Assembly (NCBI RefSeq): GCF_902833645.1
Contig: NZ_CADFGE010000008.1
Coordinates: forward strand, 1-64,000
DNA length: 64,000 nucleotides
Direction: 5' to 3'
Source: Paraburkholderia fungorum
Lineage (GTDB): Bacteria > Pseudomonadota > Gammaproteobacteria > Burkholderiales > Burkholderiaceae
Made by a program: the position numbers and the translations under genes. Shown piece after piece: positions 15,986 to 24,034 of the stretch; the stretch's first letter is position 1, and every line of letters starts with the position of its first letter. The notes beneath the pieces were generated by a model. That model worked only from the letters and a program-made list of their open reading frames with translations, did no database searches and had not been told where the DNA came from.

Positions 15986-17299
15986 ATGAATCGCGACCCC
16001 GCCCCGCATCACCCGCTCGTCCAGCGCCTGATTGATGCGCGTCAAGTGACTGACGCGCTGTTTTCCATCGTCAAACCCGAATTCCTGTATGACCGGCCGA
16101 TCCGTGAGCGCCACCGGATCGTGTTTTATGTCGGCCATCTGGAAGCTTTCGATCGTAACCTTTTCGATCAGCGCCTGTGCGATCTGCCTGCATTCGATCC
16201 GCACCTCGACCAACTGTTCGCTTTCGGGATCGATCCCGTCGACGGCGGCTTTCCGACCGATCAACCCAGTGACTGGCCATCGCTCGACGCCGTGCGCGGC
16301 TACGGGTTGCGCGCCCGCGAACAGATCGATCGTGAACTCGATGCGCTGAGCGACTCGGCGCGTGTCGGGCACGAGGGCATGCAAACCGGCGCGGCCGAGC
16401 AGTTACTGAACGTCGCGATCGAGCATCGTCTGATGCATGCTGAAACGCTCGCGTACATGCTGCATCAGCTGCCGCTTGCACAGAAGGTCGCCCCGTCGTG
16501 CGAGGCGGTCCATACCCGTGCCGAACCGCGTGAGGCGTTGTCCTCGATGGTCAGCGTGCCGGCTGGCACCACGGTGCTCGGCATGGCACGCGAGAGTGGC
16601 CGTTTTGGCTGGGACAACGAGTTCGGCGAACTGCGCGTCGACGTGCCGGCGTTCGAGATCGATCGCCACATGGTAACGAACAGCGCATTTTGCGAGTTCA
16701 TCGAGTCAGGTGGCTATCGCGAACCGAAATGGTGGACCGACAAGGATTGGGCTTGGAAAGAAGCGGAACAAATCGAGCATCCGGCCTGCTGGTCGCAGCC
16801 AACCGGAAGCGCTCAGAACAGCGGCTGGATGCTGCGCACGATGTTCGACGAAATACCGCTGCCGCCCGACTGGCCGGTGTACGTGAGTCATGCCGAGGCC
16901 AGCGCCTACGCGCGCTGGGCCGGCAAGGCGCTGCCCAGCGAAGCACAATGGCAACGCGCGGCACACGGTGCGCCGCACGCGGCGTCGGGCAATTTCGATT
17001 TTCGTAGCTGGAACCCTCAGCCGGTCGATGCGCATCCCGACAACGTCAGCGCATTCGGCGTGGAAGGTCAGTTCGGCAATGGCTGGGAGTGGACCTCGAC
17101 CGTGTTCGACGCCCTGCCGGGGTTTGAAGCCTTTCCGTTTTATCCGGGTTACTCCGCCAACTTTTTCGATGGGCAGCATTACGTGCTCAAGGGCGGCTCG
17201 GCGCGCACCGCGCAATGCATGTTGCGGCCGGCTTTTCGCAACTGGTTTCAACCGCACTATCAATATGTGTACGCGGGATTCCGGTGTGTGAAAGATTGA
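15986..17299 (+). CDS. EgtB-like non-haem iron enzyme (DinB + FGE-sulfatase domains)
   Basis: A 437-residue protein with the two-domain layout of EgtB sulfoxide synthases. The N-terminal DinB-like helical bundle (about 10-175) carries a candidate three-His iron site: H in FYVGHLEAFD and H/H in EHRLMHAETL. The C-terminal formylglycine-generating-enzyme-like lectin fold (about 185-435) contains FEIDRHMVTNSAFCEFIE, LPSEAQWQRAAHGAP, GNGWEWTSTVF and the closing YVYAGFRC. EgtB joins cysteine or glutamylcysteine to hercynine in ergothioneine synthesis. No EgtD methyltransferase or SenB/SenC partner is adjacent, so the true substrate is open (ergothioneine, ovothiol or selenoneine-like chemistry). 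It starts at the ATG at 15986 after AAGGAG. Confidence 0.8.
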   Translation: MNRDPAPHHPLVQRLIDARQVTDALFSIVKPEFLYDRPIRERHRIVFYVGHLEAFDRNLFDQRLCDLPAFDPHLDQLFAFGIDPVDGGFPTDQPSDWPSLDAVRGYGLRAREQIDRELDALSDSARVGHEGMQTGAAEQLLNVAIEHRLMHAETLAYMLHQLPLAQKVAPSCEAVHTRAEPREALSSMVSVPAGTTVLGMARESGRFGWDNEFGELRVDVPAFEIDRHMVTNSAFCEFIESGGYREPKWWTDKDWAWKEAEQIEHPACWSQPTGSAQNSGWMLRTMFDEIPLPPDWPVYVSHAEASAYARWAGKALPSEAQWQRAAHGAPHAASGNFDFRSWNPQPVDAHPDNVSAFGVEGQFGNGWEWTSTVFDALPGFEAFPFYPGYSANFFDGQHYVLKGGSARTAQCMLRPAFRNWFQPHYQYVYAGFRCVKD

Positions 17300-17318
17300 C
17301 GAATAAAGCGTAAGTTGA

Positions 17319-17346
17319 CGGCGCTGGGCGTACACGCCCAGCGCCG
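17319..17346. terminator. Strong 12-bp hairpin between convergent genes
   Basis: CGGCGCTGGGCG (17319-17330) and its exact complement (17335-17346) flank a TACA loop, between the EgtB-like gene and the OmpA remnant that run toward each other. The stem should terminate or insulate both transcripts, although no T-run is present. Confidence 0.6.
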
Positions 17347-17389
17347 AGGTTCACCCGGTTATTGCGAACCCATTCGGCGCACGGTCATC

Positions 17390-18094
17390 TCATTGCGCCC
17401 GAACTTCGATGGAAACGCGCCTGTCCGGTTGCAGGCAATCGATGACAGCCCTGCTCCCACCGTCCGGACATTGCGTTGTTGAATCGCGGGAGCCCACGCC
17501 TGTTGCATGAATCAACTCACCGTTCAGCCCATGATCGATCATGTACTCCCTTATCGTCTGGGCACGCGCGAGAGACAACGGCTGGTTGACCGTTTCAGGC
17601 CCAAGACGGTCGGTATGGCCTACAACCGAAATGGACTGAACGCCGCTGCGCTGCTTGATACGCGCGATAACCTCGTCGAGGCTCGCCGCCCCACCCGGCA
17701 ACATCGAAGCGCGGCTTGATTGCCCGAACGCAAACAGCGCATCGCTTTGCAATGCGAATTGCGCGACCGTTGGCGCCTCGGCTGCGGCCGGCGGTGAAGC
17801 CGCTGCAACCGGCGTATCCGGCGCCTCGCCGCATGCGAATGTGAGCCGTCGCGTGACATCGGCCTCGTCACTATCCGGCAGCAGGCGTCCAACTTTCTGC
17901 ACCGGGCGAACCGGTTCTCCGTGACATATCCGCTCGGCGACTTTCATACAGGTAGCAGGTCCTTCGAATATCCCGTGACATTCGACCTGATGAAGCCTGG
18001 AACCGTCCGCGGCCGTAACCGTATAAGCATTGAACGTCGGCCCGGAAGCGCTCGAACATCCCGCAAGAAAAACCAGGCTAAGCGATAAACGGTG
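17390..18094 (-). pseudogene. OmpA-family lipoprotein gene lacking its start
   Basis: The 3' part is intact: an OmpA-like peptidoglycan-binding domain with SVVGHTDRLGPETVNQPLS and a closing PDRRVSIEVRAQ, preceded by an Ala/Pro linker. An ATG at 17947 would give 185 residues. Reading the same frame further upstream reveals a lipoprotein signal segment, RLSLSLVFLAGCSSASG, with lipobox LAGC, but no ATG, GTG or TTG before the in-frame stop at 18095-18097. The 5' end has therefore been lost. Such OmpA-type lipoproteins often follow trimeric autotransporter genes in Burkholderia, and a TAA fragment abuts here. A short cytoplasmic product from 17947 is possible but would not reach the envelope. Confidence 0.7.
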
Positions 18095-18109
18095 CTATTC
18101 GAATCGGAA

Positions 18110-18525
18110 GCTACCGAGCCCTGCCCGCCCGCCGAAGAATTCGGACCCGTGGACGCGGGTGAAGAACCCGGGGTGGACGAGAAGGGGGCACCGCCGCCGC
18201 CCCCGCTTTGGTTATTGATCAGCGTGGTCAACTGCGTGGTGACTGCGGCAAGCTGACTTACGTTCACCGCGTCGGTTCCGGCCTTGCCGGCAGCCACACC
18301 GGTGATCTGCCGATTGCCGATATCGACCTCGCCCGCGGCCGAATGCGATTGCTGGCCGATCGCGACACCGCCGGGCGCCGTTGCATCGACAACCGCTCCG
18401 TCGCCGATACCGACACCGTTGTCTCCGTTGACAACGGTCGTCGATCCGACCGCGATCGACTGCGAACCCGCCGCCAACAAATCGGCCGCCGGCGAATTCG
18501 CGTGAAAATAGTTCGTGCCCGACCG
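18110..18525 (-). pseudogene. Trimeric autotransporter adhesin (YadA-like) fragment
   Basis: The minus-strand frame encodes YadA-type head and neck sequence: NYFHANSPAADLLAAGSQSI, then AVGSTTVVNGDNGVGIGDG and the neck NRQITGVAAGKAGTDAVNVS, followed by a Gly/Ser-rich stretch. A complete adhesin would start with an ESPR signal and end with a C-terminal beta-barrel anchor of about 70 residues; neither is present. The upstream side runs straight into antisense TonB-receptor sequence and the downstream side into the OmpA remnant in the wrong frame. It is an internal piece left by deletion. Confidence 0.72.
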
Positions 18526-18998
18526 GAATGTCTTCGGTGCAAACCAGTGAGGTGCGCTCGCGCGGTATCGAGCTGAGCACGGTCGGAAACGTGACGCGCG
18601 AACTCTCCGTGATCGCGTCGTACATCTATCAGGACGTGAAGAATGTAAAGGCAAACGACGCGTCGCTGAACAACTGGCCGGTCGACATTCCTCGCCCTCG
18701 CCAGATGGCGTCGCTGTGGACCGACTGGGCATCGCATACGGGAGCGCTCGCCGGCTTCGGGTTGGGAGGTGGCGTCCGCTACCAGAACGCGTCCGCCGGT
18801 GCGCCGGACAACTCGCTGACAGTTGCAAGCTATGTGCTGTACGACGCGGCACTGCACTACCAGACCCGCAACTGGCGTTTCATGCTGAATGCGGCCAACC
18901 TGTTCGACCGCCACTACATCAGCGGTTGCCAGTCCTATTCGGTCTGCGCATTCGGCAATGGGCGAACGCTGCTAGCCAACGCGAAGTACACCTGGTAG
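18519..18998 (+). pseudogene. 3' fragment of a TonB-dependent siderophore receptor
   Basis: About 155 residues that match the last strands of a FhuA/FoxA-type outer-membrane receptor: VQTSEVRSRGIELSTVG, the periplasmic-turn strand RELSVIASYIYQDVK, AANLFDRHYISGCQ and the terminal aromatic residue of NAKYTW, the usual insertion signal for outer-membrane barrels. The plug domain, TonB box and most of the barrel are missing, because the sequence upstream of about 18525 is adhesin DNA on the other strand. A Met at 18528 could start translation but the product would not be functional. Confidence 0.75.
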
Positions 18999-19014
18999 CA
19001 AGACGTTCGTCCAC

Positions 19015-20127
19015 TCAAAAGCGATGCCGGATGCCGCCGGCAATCAGCAACTGATTGCTGCCTGTGGACGGAGCCGCCGTGTTAATGACCGCGGGCGCGC
19101 CCGACGATGCACGCTGATAGAGCGTCTCGACATACGTATCGGTACGCTTCGAGAGCTGGTAGTCAGCCTGCAACGCGCCCTGGTGCCAATGCGCACCCGA
19201 GCCCTTCGTGTACGTGTACATGCCGGCCAGCGACACCGCAGGCGTCAACTGGTACACGCCGTTCACTTCATAGTTGCTGAATCCAATCGACGGAGCGGAC
19301 GCTCCGGAGTCGGCGTTGCGCACACCGCTATACGTGGAGCGCGACCACGCCGCCCCCAACGTGAAGCCGCCAATCGCATAGTTTGCCCCCACGCCGTAGG
19401 TATTCTGCGTCTGCACGCTCGCCTGGAACACGTCACGGTCGACGCCCGGCAGCGCGACTGTGTCGTATGCACCGCCTGCCGTGTTGCCCCGGCCATTGCC
19501 ATGCAGCCAGGCCGCGCCCGCGCTGAACGATCCATTCTGATAGTTCGCGCCCACGCCGTACGCGCGGTTGTTCGCGAACTGGCCGGCACCATTTGAGAAC
19601 GCATACATGCCGCCGAAACTGAAGCCGCCGAACGTCGGGCTCGCATACCTAACCGAATTGCGAGCCAGGTACGAGTTGTTGGCGTTGTCGTTGTCAAACG
19701 GATGAGCGAATGCTGTCCCGCCGCTGGCACCCGTTAGCGTGAACGGCGCGAAGTAATCGTGAATCGAATCGTACTGGTGGCCCAACGTGACGGTCCCGTA
19801 CCCATCGTTGCCAAGGCCGACGTAATAAGGATGATCGTTCAGCGCGGCACCTGTCTGTGCCGAGAACCCTCGTTCAAGGCGGAAAATCGCCTTGTTTCCG
19901 CCACCGAGATCCTCCGAACCCTGCAGGCCCCAGTAGCTCCCGTCGATCAGTCCCGAGGTTGCCTGATACTGGGCATGACCGCCGACGTTGCTCAAATACG
20001 CGAGACCCGCATCGATTTCTCCATACAGCGTTACGCTGCTTTGTGCCTGTGCATACCCGCTCGCCAGCGCGAGAATTGCCATGCAAATCGAGACGCGGAT
20101 GAAGGACGTGTTTTTGTTGTTCGACAT
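19015..20127 (-). CDS. Gram-negative porin (OmpC-like, Burkholderia type)
   Basis: A 370-residue outer-membrane general porin, a 16-strand trimeric barrel. The signal peptide spans about residues 1-28 (ICMAILALASGYAQA), the mature protein begins QSSVTLYGEIDAGLAYLSN, and the terminal phenylalanine closes GGIRHRF. Internal strand motifs include GSYWGLQGSEDLGGGNKAIF and YASPTFGGFSFGGMYAF. The gene stands alone between the TonB fragment, 16 bp from its stop, and the Mg2+ ATPase. The ATG at 20127 gives the signal peptide. Substrate range cannot be read from sequence. Confidence 0.92.
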   Translation of the reverse strand: MSNNKNTSFIRVSICMAILALASGYAQAQSSVTLYGEIDAGLAYLSNVGGHAQYQATSGLIDGSYWGLQGSEDLGGGNKAIFRLERGFSAQTGAALNDHPYYVGLGNDGYGTVTLGHQYDSIHDYFAPFTLTGASGGTAFAHPFDNDNANNSYLARNSVRYASPTFGGFSFGGMYAFSNGAGQFANNRAYGVGANYQNGSFSAGAAWLHGNGRGNTAGGAYDTVALPGVDRDVFQASVQTQNTYGVGANYAIGGFTLGAAWSRSTYSGVRNADSGASAPSIGFSNYEVNGVYQLTPAVSLAGMYTYTKGSGAHWHQGALQADYQLSKRTDTYVETLYQRASSGAPAVINTAAPSTGSNQLLIAGGIRHRF

Positions 20128-20232
20128 GCGGAAAGCCTTTTTTAAATTGATCAGTTAAACGAATGGTGATCCGAGCCACGGACCACACCGCATTGCCGCC
20201 GGCCCCTGCCGGCGACCGCGCAAACAGCCGGT

Positions 20233-22989
20233 TCAGTACCACCGCCCATAGCGACGGATGTAGACCGTTTTGACGACCTGAGTGAGCATCATGTAGCCCA
20301 CCATCGTGGCGATGAACCAGCCCCAATAGCTTGGAGCCAACGCCGTGAAGCCGAGCGTGTCAGCCAGTGGCGAGAACGGCAGCCAGCAGCCGACCGCGAT
20401 CGCGGCGAAAGTCGACAGCAACACGGGCAGCGCTGCCGTGCTCTGCAGGAACGGAATCTTCTGCGTACGCAGCATGTGCACGACGAGCGTCTGGGACACG
20501 AGACCTTCAACGAACCAGCCCGAATTCATGATGATCTGGCCACCGTTGCCGCCGTGCAGGTGATACAACGCACCCGCGCCGAATACGCTCCACATCAGGA
20601 AGTAAGTCGTAATATCGAACACCGAGGACGTCGGCCCGAGCCAGACCATGAAGCGCCCAATGTTGCCCGCTTCCCACTTGCGCGGCTTCTTCAGAAACTC
20701 GGGGTCCATCTTGTCCCAGGGCAGGAACATCTGCGACAGGTCATAGATCAGGTTCTGGATCAGCAACTGCATCGCAAGCATCGGCTCCCACGGCAGGAAC
20801 GCGCTCGCCACCAGCACCGAGAACACGTTGCCGAAGTTCGAACTCGCCGTCATGTTCAGATACTTGAGGATGTTGCCGAACGTCTCACGGCCCTTGATCA
20901 CGCCCTCCTCCAGCACCATCAGGCTCTTCTCGAGGAGGATGATGTCGGCCGTTTCCTTGGCGATGTCCGCACCGCTATCGACCGAAATCCCCACGTCGGC
21001 GTCGCGCAGCGCCGGCGCGTCATTGATACCGTCGCCGAGGAAACCGACCGTGTGCCCGTTCGCCTGCAGCGCCTTCACAACGCGGGCCTTCTGCAGCGGC
21101 GCGAGCTTCGCGAACACGGTCGTCCGTTCGACTACTTCGCTAAGCCGGTCATCGTCCATCTGTTCGATGTCGCGTCCGAGCAGCGGTGTGCCGGGCTCAA
21201 GGCCGACGTCCCGGCAAACCTTCGATGCGACGATCGGGTTGTCTCCCGTCAGCACCTTCACGGCGACGCCGTTGTCGTGCAATGCGCGAATCGCAGGCGC
21301 CGCGGAATCCTTCGGCGGATCGAGGAACGTCAGAAACCCGCGCACCACGAGTCCGGCCTCATCCACGGTCCTGTATTGCAGTTTTGCCTCGGCCTGAGGG
21401 ATCTCGCGGGTGGCGACAACCAGTACCCGGTAGCCATCCTCGTTGTACTCCTGCGAGCGGGCAATCAGGTCCTGACGCTCCTTCGCACCCAGTTCGCGGA
21501 TCGCGTCGCCGTCCTGAATGTGCGTGGAAACCACCAGCATTTCCTCGACCGCCCCCTTCGACACCATCAGTTGATCGCCGCCGGCACGCGCGACGATCAC
21601 CGACAAACGCCGTCGGACGAAATCGAAGGGGAGTTCATCGACCTTCGTGTAATGCGTCGGTTTCACGGCCATTCCCGCCTGGTTCGCGTGGTTGACGACC
21701 GCAATGTCGATCAGATTCTTTTGCCCGCTCTGGTGGAAGCTGTTGAGCCAGGCGAGTCCCAGGATGTGCGGGTCTTTATCGCCATGAATATCGAGGTGAT
21801 GCTCGAGGATGATCTTGTCCTGCGTGAGCGTCCCGGTCTTGTCGGTACACAGCACGTCCATTGCGCCGAAGTTCTGCACCGAATTCAGGCGCTTGACCAC
21901 CACCTTGCGGCGCGCCATTGCAACGGCCCCTTTCGCAAGATTCGCCGATACGATCATGGGCAGCATCTCGGGCGTCAACCCCACCGCGACAGCAAGCGCG
22001 AATGTCAGCGCGGACAGCCAGTCGCCCTTCGTCAGCCCGTTGATCATGAATACGATCGGCACCATGACCAGCATGAAACGTATCAATAACCATGACACGC
22101 TGCTCACGCCGCGGTCGAAACTGGTTTCAACCCGCTTGTGGCTAGTGACGTTCTGCGCGAGTGCGCCAAAGTACGTGTCGGCTCCGGTGGCGACCACAAC
22201 CGCGGTCGCCGTACCGCTTACGACATTCGTGCCCATGAAGCAGATATTGGCCAACTCGAGCGGATCGCCCTGACCGGTCGAACCGGCATCCGCGGATTTC
22301 TCCATCACGGCGCCAAGCGTGTCGTATTTCTCGACTGGCAGTGCTTCGCCGGTGAGTGCCGCCTGACTGATAAACAGGTCGCGCGAGTGGATCAGCCGGA
22401 TATCGGCAGGGATCATGTCACCCGCCTGCAGACTGACGATATCGCCGACAACCAGACTGGACATTGCGATTTCGCGCTTTGCCGGCGGCGCCGATTTGGA
22501 TGCGCGACGCACAACGGTGGCAGTCGTGCGCACCATCGATTTCAGTCGCTCAGCGGCCTTGCTTGAGCGGTACTCCTGAAAAAATCGCAGCAGGCTGCTA
22601 ACCGTCACCATGGTGAGCAGGATGCTGATGCCGGTCCAGTCGCGATCGTCCGGGGCGGCAAAGTAAACATCGGTCAGGTAACTGATTGCCGCGAGCACAA
22701 GCAGCACGATCACGAACGGATTCTTGAAGGCCAGCAGCAATTGCACGACGACGTGAGGCGGCTTGTCATGTGCCACTTCGTTCGGGCCATTCTGATGCAG
22801 ACGCTCCTCGGCGTCGGCCTCGACAAGGCCATCCAGCGAGCTTTGCGTATGCAGCAGCGTGGTGTTGATACTGTTGTTGGCCTCGCTGACGATGCGCGCA
22901 GCGTGCTTGCGCTCGTTGGAGGTGGACGTGGTAATGAAGCCCCTCTGCTTACGCGGGGACGGATGAGAACGGTAAGAATGCTTGGACAT
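20233..22989 (-). CDS. mgtA: Mg2+-importing P-type ATPase, MgtA/MgtB family
   Basis: A 918-residue P3B-type ATPase that imports Mg2+ across the inner membrane using ATP. Hallmarks are the actuator motif LTGEALPVEK, the phosphorylation motif DKTGTLTQD, the nucleotide-domain KGAVEEML, TGDNPIVASKVC and GDGINDAPALRDADVGIS. Ten membrane helices are expected, with two pairs before the catalytic domain and six after. The ATG at 22989 follows GGGGAAAACT. Upstream lies an unusually long leader of at least 400 bases with several hairpins and a 49-codon ORF, so Mg2+-responsive control in the RNA leader is likely, as with enteric mgtA. Confidence 0.93.
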   Translation of the reverse strand: MSKHSYRSHPSPRKQRGFITTSTSNERKHAARIVSEANNSINTTLLHTQSSLDGLVEADAEERLHQNGPNEVAHDKPPHVVVQLLLAFKNPFVIVLLVLAAISYLTDVYFAAPDDRDWTGISILLTMVTVSSLLRFFQEYRSSKAAERLKSMVRTTATVVRRASKSAPPAKREIAMSSLVVGDIVSLQAGDMIPADIRLIHSRDLFISQAALTGEALPVEKYDTLGAVMEKSADAGSTGQGDPLELANICFMGTNVVSGTATAVVVATGADTYFGALAQNVTSHKRVETSFDRGVSSVSWLLIRFMLVMVPIVFMINGLTKGDWLSALTFALAVAVGLTPEMLPMIVSANLAKGAVAMARRKVVVKRLNSVQNFGAMDVLCTDKTGTLTQDKIILEHHLDIHGDKDPHILGLAWLNSFHQSGQKNLIDIAVVNHANQAGMAVKPTHYTKVDELPFDFVRRRLSVIVARAGGDQLMVSKGAVEEMLVVSTHIQDGDAIRELGAKERQDLIARSQEYNEDGYRVLVVATREIPQAEAKLQYRTVDEAGLVVRGFLTFLDPPKDSAAPAIRALHDNGVAVKVLTGDNPIVASKVCRDVGLEPGTPLLGRDIEQMDDDRLSEVVERTTVFAKLAPLQKARVVKALQANGHTVGFLGDGINDAPALRDADVGISVDSGADIAKETADIILLEKSLMVLEEGVIKGRETFGNILKYLNMTASSNFGNVFSVLVASAFLPWEPMLAMQLLIQNLIYDLSQMFLPWDKMDPEFLKKPRKWEAGNIGRFMVWLGPTSSVFDITTYFLMWSVFGAGALYHLHGGNGGQIIMNSGWFVEGLVSQTLVVHMLRTQKIPFLQSTAALPVLLSTFAAIAVGCWLPFSPLADTLGFTALAPSYWGWFIATMVGYMMLTQVVKTVYIRRYGRWY

Positions 22990-23005
22990 AGTTTTCCCCG
23001 TGGCG

Positions 23006-23022
23006 GGCGGCCACTGGCCGCC
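23006..23022 (-). promoter_or_regulatory. Leader hairpin just upstream of the mgtA start
   Basis: GGCGGCC (23006-23012) and GGCCGCC (23016-23022) form a 7-bp stem with a 3-base loop, ending about 16 bases before the mgtA ATG. It precedes the purine-rich ribosome binding site GGGGAAAACT and could gate it. Confidence 0.5.
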
Positions 23023-23101
23023 GCGACACTTCTTTTTTCAAGGTGATTTTCTATGGTTGCGCGACCTGACTCCGGAATACGACGGAGCAGGCACGGGCAT
23101 G

Positions 23102-23121
23102 TGCCGGATCGCTATCCGGCA
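23102..23121 (-). promoter_or_regulatory. mgtA leader hairpin (8-bp stem)
   Basis: TGCCGGAT (23102-23109) and ATCCGGCA (23114-23121) are exact complements with a CGCT loop. The stem lies just after the stop of the 49-codon leader ORF, between it and the mgtA start. Confidence 0.5.
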
Positions 23122-23131
23122 CGCAGCGACG

Positions 23132-23281
23132 TCAGTGCGCGCGGCTCCACAACCCCGTCCACCAACGGGCAATGGCCGTGGGCGTTTTATGTTCGTGGAT
23201 ACGCAGCGTCAGCAGCGAGTCGTAGTGAGCACGAGCCTCACGAATGTGAGGCAACTCGGGTACGAGAAGAGCGAAATGCAT
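23132..23281 (-). CDS. Putative mgtA leader ORF (49 aa)
   Basis: A 49-codon frame in the mgtA leader that starts at the ATG at 23281 with an excellent ribosome binding site (GGAGG with 6-base spacing). Its stop at 23132 leaves 142 bases before the mgtA start. The peptide begins MHFALLVPELPHIREARA and ends ARWWTGLWSRAH, with several Pro and Trp residues and no membrane segment. The Shine-Dalgarno sequence lies in a hairpin (23288-23313). A role like enteric mgtL, coupling leader translation to downstream expression, is my inference; the peptide shows no likeness to MgtL that I can see. Confidence 0.5.
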   Translation of the reverse strand: MHFALLVPELPHIREARAHYDSLLTLRIHEHKTPTAIARWWTGLWSRAH

Positions 23282-23287
23282 AATGTT

Positions 23288-23313
23288 CCTCCGTCCGGGC
23301 TGCGGCCCGGAGG
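23288..23313 (-). promoter_or_regulatory. SD-sequestering hairpin of the mgtA leader ORF
   Basis: CCTCCG (23288-23293), whose complement is the ORF's Shine-Dalgarno CGGAGG, pairs exactly with CGGAGG (23308-23313). An overlapping alternative pairing joins CCGGGC (23295-23300) and GCCCGG (23305-23310). The two compete for the same bases, a layout typical of a switch. Confidence 0.5.
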
Positions 23314-23325
23314 TTGTTCGCGTGC

Positions 23326-23343
23326 GCCGGCTGGAAGGCCGGC
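23326..23343 (-). promoter_or_regulatory. Second leader hairpin upstream of the small ORF
   Basis: GCCGGC (23326-23331) and GCCGGC (23338-23343) are self-complementary around TGGAAG. With the neighbouring SD hairpin it forms a tandem stem pair at the 5' side of the leader. Confidence 0.4.
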
Positions 23344-23433
23344 ACCACGACGCCAAAGCTCAACGAGAGAAAGGCGAGGAACGGTGTGGACTTCCTTCAG
23401 GCGGAAAGAGAGTTTGAATCGCGTAAGGGACAA

Positions 23434-24034
23434 GAGTCACTGTCGGGCATGATTTCTCCTTTCTCGCGCTTTGTCTGCACGAGCATGTCTTTTCAACCAC
23501 GCGCTGCATGAATTGCGCAGGCGTGAGCGATCACCGTCGCGAGTCAGGCTCACGACGTCCTTCAAGCGGACGAGCGAAATCACGCGCGTCGACGCGGTAC
23601 TAAAACGGTGCGGGGGAGGTATTGCGAAACTACGGCGAAACTACGACGCGCACCGTCCTGCCTGCTGGCGGGACGGCGGCTAGAAGAGGCGGGCGTCCTG
23701 CCGGTCAGGCAGACAAACTGTTCGAAGATCGACTACTGCTACTGTCCAAGGCATCGGCCCCTTAGTGAGAACGGACGAATAGTAATTGCCGTGAAAGTCG
23801 CTGTCAACCCGCAAAACATCCTTTTGGAATGGCCGTTAGTCGAAAAGAATCGGAGTCGGAAAAGTGAGGATTCGGACGGTCTTCTGGCTGATTGGCGCGA
23901 CCGTTAGCAAAGTGCCTAACGCGTACCGTCAACCCGTCATGTCGAACTATGGATATGAATCTCAAACCGGCATATCATTCGGCATCCTTATCTTGAGGCT
24001 CATCTGAATCGACGCCCACTCCAGCATCGCAGCC
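23434..24034. other. Gene-poor region upstream of mgtA
   Basis: About 600 bases without a convincing gene. A 99-codon plus-strand frame (23608-23907) has no ribosome binding site and mixed composition. The mgtA promoter, reading leftward, should lie here. The right end borders the 3' end of the sugar-binding-protein gene. Confidence 0.5.

Noticed and set aside
17390..17947. OmpA-like frame as a normal 185-residue gene
   Set aside because: The same frame continues upstream into a lipoprotein signal segment without a start codon, so it was treated as a truncated gene instead.
20476..22089. Long plus-strand frame (537 codons) opposite mgtA
   Set aside because: It is antisense to a gene with clear P-type ATPase motifs, its protein is His/Arg-rich and without family likeness, and no ribosome binding site is present.
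23608..23907. 99-codon plus-strand frame upstream of mgtA
   Set aside because: No start signal, and composition changes within the frame. Not a convincing gene.
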